From DASWUD01 sp036401755 (GTDB taxonomy: Bacteria > Pseudomonadota > Gammaproteobacteria > Thiohalomonadales > Thiohalomonadaceae), in NCBI GenBank assembly GCA_036401755.1, contig DASWUD010000080.1, positions 1 through 22,379 on the forward strand: a DNA stretch of 22,379 nt. The letters are read 5' to 3'. The position numbers and the translations under genes were made by a program. The notes beneath the pieces were generated by a model, which was not told the origin of the DNA, did no database searches, and saw nothing but the letters and a program-made list of their open reading frames with translations. Of this stretch, positions 13,238 through 20,620 are shown one piece after another. Numbering within the stretch: position 1 is the first letter of the stretch; each line of letters opens with the position of its first letter.

Positions 13238-15484
13238 GTGGCGCAGGAACCAGTAATTCATCGACTCTCCATCGGCGGCATGAGTTGCGCCGGCTGTGTC
13301 ACCGCTGTGGAGCAGGCGCTGGCCGCGGTGCCGGGTGTCGAGGCGGCGACGGTCAACTTTGCCGAGCACACCGCCCAGGTGACGGGCCATGTGCAGGCCG
13401 AGCTCCTCATCACGGCGGTGGTCGATGCCGGTTACGAGGCGGCGGAGCTGAAGAACCTCGATAGCGAGCAGGAGGAGCGCGAGGCGCGTGAGCGCAAGGA
13501 GTATCGCACCACCATGACCAAGGCGGCGGTGGCTGGTGTGCTGGCCCTGCCCTTGATGGTGGGCGGCATGACCGACCTCTTTCCGATGCTGCATGACCGC
13601 AGCGGCCAAATTTTCTGGGGTTTAGTTGGTCTGCTCTCGCTGGTCGTGATGATCTATTCGGGTGGCCACTTTTTCACCGGTGCCTGGAAGCAGTTTCGCC
13701 ACCACAGCGCCAACATGGATACCCTCATCGCCATGGGTACCGGTGCCGCGTGGCTCTATTCCATGGCCATCACCCTCTTTCCCGAGGCGGTGCCCTCACT
13801 GGCGCGCCACGCCTATTTTGAGGCGGCGGTGGTGATCACCGCACTGATCAACTTCGGTTCGGCCCTGGAGCTGCGCGCGCGTGGCAAAACCTCCGAGGCG
13901 ATCCGTCGCCTCATCGGCCTGCAGCCCAAGACGGCGCGCGTGGTGCGCGACGGTCGCGAACTCGACGTACCGATCATCGAGGTGGGGCTGGGGGAGACAC
14001 TGCGGGTGCGGCCCGGTGAGCGCATCGCCGTGGATGGCGTGATCATCGATGGTGAATCGCACGTCGACGAGTCGATGATCAGCGGTGAGCCGCTGCCGGT
14101 GAGCAAGGCGCGCGGTGATGAGGTGGTGGCCGGCACCATCAACACCTCCGGCAGTTTTCTGTTCCAGGCCAAACGTATCGGCAAGGAGACGGTGCTGGCG
14201 CGCATCATCGAAATGGTGCGTACCGCCCAGGCGAGCAAACCGGCCCTCGCGCGCCTGGTCGACAAGGTGGCAGCGGTATTCGTCCCCTCGGTGATGATCA
14301 TCGCGGTGATCACCTTTCTCGTCTGGTACAACATCGGTCCCGTGCCGGAGGTCAGCTACGCCGTCGTCGCCACCATGACGGTGCTGATCATCGCCTGCCC
14401 CTGCGCGCTTGGCCTGGCCACCCCCATCTCGATCATGGTGGGGGTCGGCAAGGCGGCGGAGTTTGGGATATTGATCCGCAACGGCGATGCGCTGCAGCAG
14501 GCGAGCCGGATCACCACCGTGGTGCTCGACAAGACCGGTACCGTCACCGCGGGCAAGCCCACCGTCACCGATATTGTGCCGTTTCCCAATGCCTTGGTGG
14601 GCACCAATCAGCTGCTCTCGGTCGCCGCCGCCATCGAAGCCGGATCGGAACATCCCCTGGCGCGCGCCCTCGTAGCCGCCGCCGAAGCGGAGGGGGTGCA
14701 GAAGTTGGTCGCCTCCTCCTTCGAGTCACTGGCCGGCCACGGTGTGCGCGGGGTCATCAATGGCCAGAAGGTGTTGATCGGCAACCGCAAATTGATGGAC
14801 GAACATGGCGTCTATCTCGGCCCGTTGAGTGAGGAGGCCGAACGTCTTGCCAGCGACGGCAAGACGCCACTGTTCATGGCGATGAACGAAGCCGGTGCGG
14901 CGGTCTTCGCGGTGGCCGATCCCATCAAGAACGATTCGGCCGCGGCGATCCGCCGCTTTCACGCCCTGGGCCTGAAGGTGGTGATGATCACCGGCGACCA
15001 TCATGCCGCGGCCAATGCGGTGGCACGCCAGGCAGGCATCGACGAGGTGATCGCCGAAGTGCTGCCCGAGCACAAGGCGGAGAAGGTGGCGGAGTACCAG
15101 CGCCGCGGCGCGATCGTGGCGATGGTGGGCGATGGCATCAACGACGCCCCGGCACTGGCGCGCGCCGATGTGGGCTTTGCCATCGGCACCGGCACCGATG
15201 TCGCCATCGAGAGTGCCGATATCACCCTGATGCGCGGCTCGCTGCACGGCGTGGCCGATGCCATCGCCATCTCCAAGGCGACGGTGCGCAACATCAAGCA
15301 GAACCTGTTCGGCGCCTTTATCTACAACAGTGCCGGCATCCCCGTCGCCGCAGGTATTCTCTATCCGGTGATGGGGGTGCTGCTCAACCCGATGATCGCC
15401 GGTGCCGCCATGGCGATGTCGTCGCTCACCGTGGTCAGCAACGCCAACCGCCTGCGTTTCTTCAAGCCCAAGGGGAGTGAGTGA
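13238..15484 (+). CDS. copA: P1B-type copper-transporting ATPase
   Basis: This 748-residue ATPase starts at GTG 13238 behind a good AAGGAG site. One N-terminal HMA domain has GMSCAGC (Cys17, Cys20). The membrane metal site is CPC at residues 387-389, the phosphorylated Asp is D431 in DKTGT, and GDGINDAP is present. The YN pair (IYNSAGIP) and MAMSS near the C-terminus are the Cu(I) signature of P1B-1 pumps. It exports Cu(I) to the periplasm, either for detoxification or to load cuproenzymes. No CueR-type operator is visible upstream; instead there is an FNR-like box, which points toward a CtpA/CcoI-like role in maturation of oxidases or NosZ-like enzymes. That role is inference. Confidence 0.93.
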   Translation: MAQEPVIHRLSIGGMSCAGCVTAVEQALAAVPGVEAATVNFAEHTAQVTGHVQAELLITAVVDAGYEAAELKNLDSEQEEREARERKEYRTTMTKAAVAGVLALPLMVGGMTDLFPMLHDRSGQIFWGLVGLLSLVVMIYSGGHFFTGAWKQFRHHSANMDTLIAMGTGAAWLYSMAITLFPEAVPSLARHAYFEAAVVITALINFGSALELRARGKTSEAIRRLIGLQPKTARVVRDGRELDVPIIEVGLGETLRVRPGERIAVDGVIIDGESHVDESMISGEPLPVSKARGDEVVAGTINTSGSFLFQAKRIGKETVLARIIEMVRTAQASKPALARLVDKVAAVFVPSVMIIAVITFLVWYNIGPVPEVSYAVVATMTVLIIACPCALGLATPISIMVGVGKAAEFGILIRNGDALQQASRITTVVLDKTGTVTAGKPTVTDIVPFPNALVGTNQLLSVAAAIEAGSEHPLARALVAAAEAEGVQKLVASSFESLAGHGVRGVINGQKVLIGNRKLMDEHGVYLGPLSEEAERLASDGKTPLFMAMNEAGAAVFAVADPIKNDSAAAIRRFHALGLKVVMITGDHHAAANAVARQAGIDEVIAEVLPEHKAEKVAEYQRRGAIVAMVGDGINDAPALARADVGFAIGTGTDVAIESADITLMRGSLHGVADAIAISKATVRNIKQNLFGAFIYNSAGIPVAAGILYPVMGVLLNPMIAGAAMAMSSLTVVSNANRLRFFKPKGSE

Positions 15485-15552
15485 TGATCGTTAATCTCGT
15501 TGGGCTGGTGGTGATCGGGTTGATCGTCTGGTGGTTCTGGATTTTGAAGTAG
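15484..15552 (+). CDS. 22-residue single-helix membrane peptide overlapping the copA stop
   Basis: The ATG at 15484 overlaps the last base of the copA stop (TGATG), so it can be translated by re-initiation. It encodes about 22 residues with one hydrophobic helix rich in Val, Ile and Trp (MIVNLVGLVV...WWFWILK). There is no metal-binding Cys or His. Very short membrane proteins that follow copper or CcoI-type ATPases exist (CcoS is longer, about 50-70 residues), so it may be a small partner of the ATPase. It is too short for sequence-based assignment. Confidence 0.5.
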   Translation: MIVNLVGLVVIGLIVWWFWILK

Positions 15553-15584
15553 CAGTTTGTGTGGCCTCGTCACGTGATTTTGAT

Positions 15585-15754
15585 GCGGGGGCCGCCCCGC
15601 GTGCGGGTCACTTTCTTTTGCGTCGCCAAAAGAAAGTAACCAAAGAAAAGGCGACCCGATGCCTCGGCCTGCGGCTTTCCTGCGCTGCTCGTTCCGCTCG
15701 GGTCCGTCAGACGGGCCATCCCTGGCCCGGCTGACGGATGGCACGCTTCCGTGC
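15585..15754. repeat. Intergenic hairpin-rich dispersed repeat
   Basis: The 336-nt gap before djlA contains four stable hairpins and no supported gene: gcgggg/ccccgc (15585-15600), CTTTCTTTTG/CAAAAGAAAG with a 6-nt loop (15611-15636), a 16-bp arm pair with one mismatch starting tccgtcag (15703-15718 with 15723-15738), and gcacg/cgtgc (15741-15754). The block from ctttctttt through caaagaaaaggcgacccgat resembles a repeat scattered in many gammaproteobacterial genomes that is often mis-called as short proteins. Open frames on both strands here are therefore not reported as genes. It probably ends the copA transcript. The rest of the gap (15755-15888) shows nothing else I can support. Confidence 0.7.
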
Positions 15755-15888
15755 GCGCCACCCTGTCGGGGCTGTTCCTCCCTCCTCTGTGCTGCTCGGC
15801 GAGGCATAGGGGCCCATCGCGCTCTGACATATGTGATACTTCGATAATTTCTAATCGTGTGAAAAACAAGTTACGGGAATCTCGAATA

Positions 15889-16710
15889 ATGGGCTGGTGG
15901 GGCAAAGTAATCGGTGGTGCCGTCGGCTTCGCATTGGGCGGACCATTGGGGGGACTGCTCGGTGCGGCGTTTGGCCATCAATGGGATGACAAACCGGCTG
16001 CGAAACAGCGCGGGCGGGTGGAGTGGGTCAACTGGCAGCGCTCTTCCGAGCAGGAGTTGATCCAGTCGGCCTTCTTCACGGCCACATTTTCGGTGATGGG
16101 CCATCTGGCCAAGGCCGACGGACGTGTCAGTGAACATGAAATCCAGCTGGCACAGCAGGTGATGGCGCAAATGAATCTCGGCGAGGAGCAGCAGCGCATC
16201 GCCAAGCGGCTTTTCACCGAAGGGAAACGTCCCGACTTTCCGCTCGATGAAGTGCTCGATCAGCTGCGCCGTGAGTGCCTGCGCCGCCACACACTGTTGC
16301 AGGTCTTTCTCGAAATCCAGGTGCAGTTCGCCTATGCCGATGGGGTGATGCACGATGCTGAGCGTCAACTGCTGCTGCACATTTTCGGGCAACTCGGCTT
16401 TTCACAGCGCGAGTTTCACCACATCGATCAACTGGTGCGTGCCGCCTTTCAGTTTGCCGGAGAGCAGCAGGCCGCCGCACACAGCTCGCACCGCAACACC
16501 CTGCGTGACGCTTACGGGGTGCTGGGTGTTGACGAGGGCGCCAGCGATGATGAGGTGAAGCGTGCCTACAAGCGGTTGATGAACCAGCACCACCCGGACA
16601 AACTGGTGGCCAAGGGTTTGCCCGAGGAGATGATCAAGCTGGCCAACGAAAAGACCCAGGAGATCAAGGCCGCCTATGAGCAGGTGAAGGAGGCGCGCGG
16701 TCTGCGCTGA
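15889..16710 (+). CDS. djlA: DjlA, membrane-anchored J-domain co-chaperone
   Basis: ATG 15889 opens a 273-residue protein. The N-terminus (MGWWGKVIGG to about residue 30) is a glycine-zipper membrane segment. A TerB-like helical domain follows (residues about 55-175), and a J domain occupies the C-terminal 70 residues with the invariant HPD (QHHPDKLV) that stimulates DnaK. This order is diagnostic of DjlA. The open frame extends upstream to 15751 but through the repeat block, so the GGGA-preceded ATG is chosen. It is an inner-membrane DnaK partner involved in envelope stress signalling in E. coli. Confidence 0.92.
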   Translation: MGWWGKVIGGAVGFALGGPLGGLLGAAFGHQWDDKPAAKQRGRVEWVNWQRSSEQELIQSAFFTATFSVMGHLAKADGRVSEHEIQLAQQVMAQMNLGEEQQRIAKRLFTEGKRPDFPLDEVLDQLRRECLRRHTLLQVFLEIQVQFAYADGVMHDAERQLLLHIFGQLGFSQREFHHIDQLVRAAFQFAGEQQAAAHSSHRNTLRDAYGVLGVDEGASDDEVKRAYKRLMNQHHPDKLVAKGLPEEMIKLANEKTQEIKAAYEQVKEARGLR

Positions 16711-16829
16711 ACCAGCGGGGCACAGCGCTGTCCAACTGAAACGAACCGCGCTGCAGTTGCTATGCTTGGGTCCTGGCAGTGTCCGAGCGCCACCGGGTTC
16801 GGGCCCACTTCAAGGGAAAAAACAACGCG

Positions 16830-18227
16830 ATGGAGACGGCAGCGACCAGCTCTTCCCACCTGCAGGTCATCGGCACCATTACCGAAGTGCATGGCCCGGT
16901 GGTGGTGGTCAGGTGTCACCGTTTGCCGCCCCTGCGCCAGGCCCTCACCACCCAAACCGGTGGCGACACCATCCTCTTCGAGGTGCACCAGCACCTGGAT
17001 CAGAACCATATTCGTGCCATTACCCTGCACCGTACCAGCGGCCTCCATCGCGGTATGCCCATCTACGACAGCGGTGCGCCGCTCCATGTCCCGGTCACGC
17101 CCCACTGCCTCGGCCGTCTGGTGAATATCTTCGGTGAGCCACTCGATGGTGATGGGCCGCTGGCCGCCGAGGAGTTTCGCAACATCCATGCGCGCCCGCC
17201 GAAACTGCACGAGACGCTCGGCACCAGTGGCATCCTCGAAACCGGCATCAAGATGATCGATCTGCTCTGTCCCTTCGTGAAGGGGGGTAAGACCGGGTTG
17301 TTCGGCGGTGCCGGTGTCGGCAAGACGGTACTGGTGATGGAGTTTATGCACGCCATCGCCGAGATCCATCAGGGGGTGTCGGTCTTTGCTGGTGTGGGTG
17401 AGCGTATCCGCGAGGGGCACGAGTTATGGCGCGAGATGCAGAAGGCGGGGGTGATGCCGCAGACGCTGATGCTGTTTGGCCAGATGGATGAGTCGCCCGG
17501 GGTGCGTTTTCGCGTCGGCCTGTCGGCGCTCACCTATGCCGAGTATCTGCGCGACACCACCCACAAGGAGGTGCTGTTCGTGATGGACAACATCTTCCGC
17601 TTCGTGCAGGCGGGCAGCGAGATCTCCAGCCTGCTCGGCCGCATGCCGGCCACGGTCGGGTATCAGCCGACGCTACACACCGAGGTGGCGGAGCTGCAGG
17701 ACCGCATCCTCTCCACCCGCGCCGGTGCCATCACCTCGGTGCAGGCGGTCTATGTCCCCGCCGACGACATGAGCGACCCGGCGGTCAACGCTATCCTCAA
17801 CCACCTCGACACCACCGTGATCCTGTCGCGCAGCCAGGCGGCCAAGGGGTTCTATCCAGCGGTCGACCCGCTGCGCTCCAGCAGCAAGATGATGGACCGC
17901 CAGACGTTGGGCGATCGCCACTACGCCATCGCCGAAGGGGTGCGCGAGGTGCTGGCGCGTTATGCCGAGCTGGAGGACATCATCACCATGCTCGGTATCG
18001 AGGAGCTGTCGCCCAAGGATCGTCTCACCGTGATGCGTGCGCGCAAGCTGCAGCGTTACCTGACCCAGCCCTTCTGGGTCACCGCCGCCTACACCAACAT
18101 GAAGGGGCGCTCGGTACGGTTGAAGGATACCCTCGACGATTGTACGGCGTTCCTGCGTGGTGATTACGACGCGCTGAGCGAGGAGCAGTGTTACATGCGC
18201 GGCAGCATGAAGGAGGCGCAGGCATGA
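16830..18227 (+). CDS. atpD: Alternate F1Fo ATPase (N-ATPase type) subunit beta
   Basis: The ATG at 16830 follows AAGGGA at about 12 nt and gives 465 residues; GTG 16779 in the same frame would add 17 unsupported residues. The catalytic features are intact: P-loop GGAGVGKT at residues 159-166, GER with the catalytic Glu, and VLFVMDNIFRF (Walker B). The C-terminal DELSEED-type segment reads EELSPKD. Beta-first gene order is that of the second, horizontally spread F1Fo operon (atpDCQRBEFAG) described as N-ATPase, which typically accompanies a normal ATP synthase encoded elsewhere. It overlaps the epsilon gene by four bases. Confidence 0.95.
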   Translation: METAATSSSHLQVIGTITEVHGPVVVVRCHRLPPLRQALTTQTGGDTILFEVHQHLDQNHIRAITLHRTSGLHRGMPIYDSGAPLHVPVTPHCLGRLVNIFGEPLDGDGPLAAEEFRNIHARPPKLHETLGTSGILETGIKMIDLLCPFVKGGKTGLFGGAGVGKTVLVMEFMHAIAEIHQGVSVFAGVGERIREGHELWREMQKAGVMPQTLMLFGQMDESPGVRFRVGLSALTYAEYLRDTTHKEVLFVMDNIFRFVQAGSEISSLLGRMPATVGYQPTLHTEVAELQDRILSTRAGAITSVQAVYVPADDMSDPAVNAILNHLDTTVILSRSQAAKGFYPAVDPLRSSSKMMDRQTLGDRHYAIAEGVREVLARYAELEDIITMLGIEELSPKDRLTVMRARKLQRYLTQPFWVTAAYTNMKGRSVRLKDTLDDCTAFLRGDYDALSEEQCYMRGSMKEAQA

Positions 18228-18637
18228 GCGGTTTTACCCTGCAGCTTTTCGACAGCCGGCAGGGGCTACGCATCGACGGGGTGAGCTCCTTCGTCGGTGA
18301 GGATGGCTCGGGCAGCTTCGCCATCCTGCCACGCCACACCCGCTTCATGACGGCGCTCACCTTCGGCCTGGCGCGTTTTCGCAAGGGAGACGAGAGCTGG
18401 CAATACCTGGCGCTGCCCGGCGCGCTGCTCTACTTCGCCGACAACGTCCTGACCCTTTTCTGTCGCCACTTTCTCATCGACAGCGATTACGAACAGATTT
18501 CGCAGCGCCTGGCCGAAGAGCTGCTGGTCGAGGAGGAGCAACTCCATGAGGTGAAGGAGAGTCTCCGGCGCATGGAGGAGGCGATGCTAAAGCGCATGTG
18601 GGAGCTGGGCCAACAGGGGATCCGCCTCCATGAATGA
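18224..18637 (+). CDS. atpC: Alternate F1Fo ATPase subunit epsilon
   Basis: A 137-residue protein starting in an ATGA overlap with atpD. The N-terminal beta-sandwich (FTLQLFDSRQGL...GSFAILPRHTRFM) is followed by a charged, helical C-terminus (LLVEEEQLHEVKESLRRMEEAML), as expected for epsilon. GSFAILPRH corresponds to the GxxGILPxH block. It belongs to the central stalk and regulates ATP hydrolysis. It overlaps the next gene by 8 nt. Confidence 0.92.
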   Translation: MSGFTLQLFDSRQGLRIDGVSSFVGEDGSGSFAILPRHTRFMTALTFGLARFRKGDESWQYLALPGALLYFADNVLTLFCRHFLIDSDYEQISQRLAEELLVEEEQLHEVKESLRRMEEAMLKRMWELGQQGIRLHE

Positions 18638-18902
18638 GCAGCAGAAATTGCGCGAAGATGTGGAGCGCCAGGTAAAGCGCATGAAGCGCGCCGAGAAGGA
18701 GCGGCCCACCATCCTGGCGCAGAGCGTTTTCCTCGGCACCCTCGGCCTGGTGTTCGTGCTGCCGGTGGTAGCGGGCGCCTATCTCGGCCGTTGGATCGAC
18801 GCCAAGCTCGCAGGCTATTCGATGCAGTGGACCCTGAGCATGATGTTCCTCGGCCTCATCGTCGGGGCGGTGAACGTCTACCTGCTGATGAAGGGGCGCT
18901 AG
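18630..18902 (+). CDS. atpQ: AtpQ (AtpI-like, ATPase_gene1 family) membrane protein
   Basis: This 90-residue protein has a charged, helical N-terminus (residues 1-28, rich in Lys, Arg and Glu) and two transmembrane helices: one opening with FLGTLGLVFVLPVVAGAYLG and one around MMFLGLIVGAVNVYLLM. This is the pattern of AtpI-like assembly factors that help form the c-ring and, in N-ATPase operons, of AtpQ. In the known operon order an atpR gene follows; here the a-subunit start is only 2 nt after this stop, so atpR is absent. Confidence 0.85.
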   Translation: MNEQQKLREDVERQVKRMKRAEKERPTILAQSVFLGTLGLVFVLPVVAGAYLGRWIDAKLAGYSMQWTLSMMFLGLIVGAVNVYLLMKGR

Positions 18903-18904
18903 TC

Positions 18905-19603
18905 ATGAACGGTGAAGGGTTGCAGGTGGCGGTGCTGTTCCAGCTCGGGCCGTTGGCAATCAGTGTGAGTCTGGCCAGCAGCATTGCCATCACCGCCCTG
19001 CTCGGGCTGGGTGCCTGGTGGTTCAGCCGCCGCCTGGCATTGCTGCCCAACAATGTGCAGGTGGCGCTCGAGGCGGTGGTGGAGGTGATGGAGGAGGCCG
19101 TGGCTCAAGTGGCCGGCAGCCACACCCGCCAGATCATGCCGTTCATCGCCAGCCTCTGGGTGTTCCTGATCGTGGCCAATCTGCTGGGGTTAATCCCGGG
19201 GCTGGAGTCGCCAACCCGCGACCTCTCGGTGACCTCAGCGCTGGCGATCATGGTCTTCTTTTCGGTGCACTGGTTTGGCATCCGCAGTCAGGGTCTACGC
19301 CGCTATCTGCGCCACTATCTCGAGTCCGGCCTGTTTATGCTCCCCTTCGAGATCCTGAGCGAGATCACCCGCACCGTGGCGCTGGCGGTGCGCCTGTTCG
19401 GCAACATGATGAGCCTGGAGATGGCCGCGTTGATGTTCCTGCTGCTGGCCGGCTTTCTGGTGCCGATCCCCATTCTGATGTTGCATGTGGTGGAGGCGCT
19501 GGTGCAGGCCTACATCTTCGGCATGCTGGCGCTGATCTACGTGGCCGGCGGCATCCAATCTCGCGAAGAAAAACAAGTTGAGCAAGGAGAGATAAATGAG
19601 TGA
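18905..19603 (+). CDS. atpB: Alternate F1Fo ATPase subunit a
   Basis: A 232-residue polytopic protein. The essential Arg of the ion channel is present in ALAVRLFGNMMS, and SLWVFLIVANLLGLIPGLESPT and the C-terminal VEALVQAYIFGMLALIYV blocks are typical. The C-terminal tail (SREEKQVEQGEINE) is hydrophilic. It forms the ion half-channels next to the c-ring. It starts 2 nt after atpQ and overlaps atpE by 8 nt. Confidence 0.94.
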   Translation: MNGEGLQVAVLFQLGPLAISVSLASSIAITALLGLGAWWFSRRLALLPNNVQVALEAVVEVMEEAVAQVAGSHTRQIMPFIASLWVFLIVANLLGLIPGLESPTRDLSVTSALAIMVFFSVHWFGIRSQGLRRYLRHYLESGLFMLPFEILSEITRTVALAVRLFGNMMSLEMAALMFLLLAGFLVPIPILMLHVVEALVQAYIFGMLALIYVAGGIQSREEKQVEQGEINE

Positions 19604-19865
19604 CATGAACTGGATCGTGTTGGCCTCCACGGTGGGCGCGGTGCTCGCCATCGCCATCGGGGTGCTGGGGCCGGCGTTTGCCATGGGGCGGGCGATCAGC
19701 AGTGCGCTGGAGGCGTTGTCGCGGCAGCCCGAGGCGGAGAAGTCGATCATGCGCACCCTCTTCATCGGCCTGGCGATGATCGAGTCGCTGGCCATCTACG
19801 TGCTGGTCATTGTGCTGATTGTGCTGTTCCGCAATCCGTTGTTCTCCTTCCTGGTCGGCCACTAG
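19596..19865 (+). CDS. atpE: Alternate F1Fo ATPase subunit c
   Basis: An 89-residue two-helix hairpin with the conserved loop RQPEA and the ion-binding Glu63 in MIESLAIY. Compared with the Ilyobacter Na+ c subunit (Gln32, Val63, Glu65, Ser66, Thr67, Tyr70), the aligned residues are Met30, Met61, Glu63, Ser64, Leu65 and Tyr68. Two Na+ ligands (Gln and Thr) are lost while Glu, Ser and Tyr remain, so H+ coupling is more likely. The start overlaps atpB, and the gene is followed by a 14-nt gap before atpF. Confidence 0.94.
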   Translation: MSDMNWIVLASTVGAVLAIAIGVLGPAFAMGRAISSALEALSRQPEAEKSIMRTLFIGLAMIESLAIYVLVIVLIVLFRNPLFSFLVGH

Positions 19866-19879
19866 GCGAGGGGCATGCA

Positions 19880-20620
19880 GTGGAGTTGAACTGGACCACA
19901 TTCGTCCTCGAGATCGTCAATTTCCTGATCCTGGTATGGCTGCTCAAACGCTTTCTCTACAAGCCGGTACGAGCGGCGGTGGAGAGGCGCCGGCAGAGCA
20001 TCGAGCAGCAGTTGGCCAAGGCGCAGCAGCAGCAGAACGAGGCCGACGCGATGCGGCTCCAGTACGAAAACCGCCTGCACGACTGGGAGGCCGAACGCGA
20101 AGGGGCGCGCCAGCAGTTGCAGCGCGAGATCGAAGAGGAGCGCAAACATCTGCAGGAGCAGTTGCGACAGAGCCTCGACACCCAGCGTCAGAAGGCAGAG
20201 GTACTCGCCACCAAGCAACTGGAGGAGCATCGGCGCGACAGCGAATTCCAGGCGCTGCAGCAGGGGGCACAGTTTGCCGCACGGCTGTTGAGTCAGGCTG
20301 CCACGCCGGAGTTGCAGGCACGGCTGTTCGCACTGTTGCTGGAGGAGTTACAGCAGTTGCCGCTACTGCAGCGCGAATCCCTGCAGGCGAGCACAGGTGG
20401 AAAGGCGGTGGAGGTGGTCAGCGCCTATGAACTGTCAGTGGCCCAGCAGCAGCAGATCCAGGAGGCGTTTACTGCGCTGGTGGGGCAGCCGTTACCGTTT
20501 CACTTTGCCAGCGACGACAAACTGATCGCGGGTCTGCGCATTACCGCAGGTCCCTGCGTGCTGCATGCCAATCTGCACGATGAACTAAAGGCCTTTGCGG
20601 CACTCAGCCATGAGCTCTAA
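19880..20620 (+). CDS. atpF: Alternate F1Fo ATPase subunit b with delta-like C-terminus
   Basis: This 246-residue protein begins at GTG 19880. One N-terminal helix (FVLEIVNFLILVWLLKRFLY) is followed by a long Gln/Glu/Arg-rich coiled coil to about residue 130. The C-terminal third (LSVAQQQQIQEAFTALVGQ, then DDKLIAGLRITAG) resembles the delta subunit, which has no gene of its own in this operon. The usual b is about 156 residues; the long form is typical of N-ATPase b subunits, which take over the delta role of binding alpha. It overlaps atpA. Confidence 0.9.
   Translation: MELNWTTFVLEIVNFLILVWLLKRFLYKPVRAAVERRRQSIEQQLAKAQQQQNEADAMRLQYENRLHDWEAEREGARQQLQREIEEERKHLQEQLRQSLDTQRQKAEVLATKQLEEHRRDSEFQALQQGAQFAARLLSQAATPELQARLFALLLEELQQLPLLQRESLQASTGGKAVEVVSAYELSVAQQQQIQEAFTALVGQPLPFHFASDDKLIAGLRITAGPCVLHANLHDELKAFAALSHEL

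Noticed and set aside
15361..15905. Open frames of 148 and 111 residues on the minus strand after copA
   Set aside because: They run through the hairpin repeat block, which is known to generate false proteins, and the first also overlaps copA antisense.
16779..16829. Upstream GTG start for the ATPase beta subunit
   Set aside because: It adds 17 residues without family likeness and has no ribosome site, whereas ATG 16830 has AAGGGA upstream.
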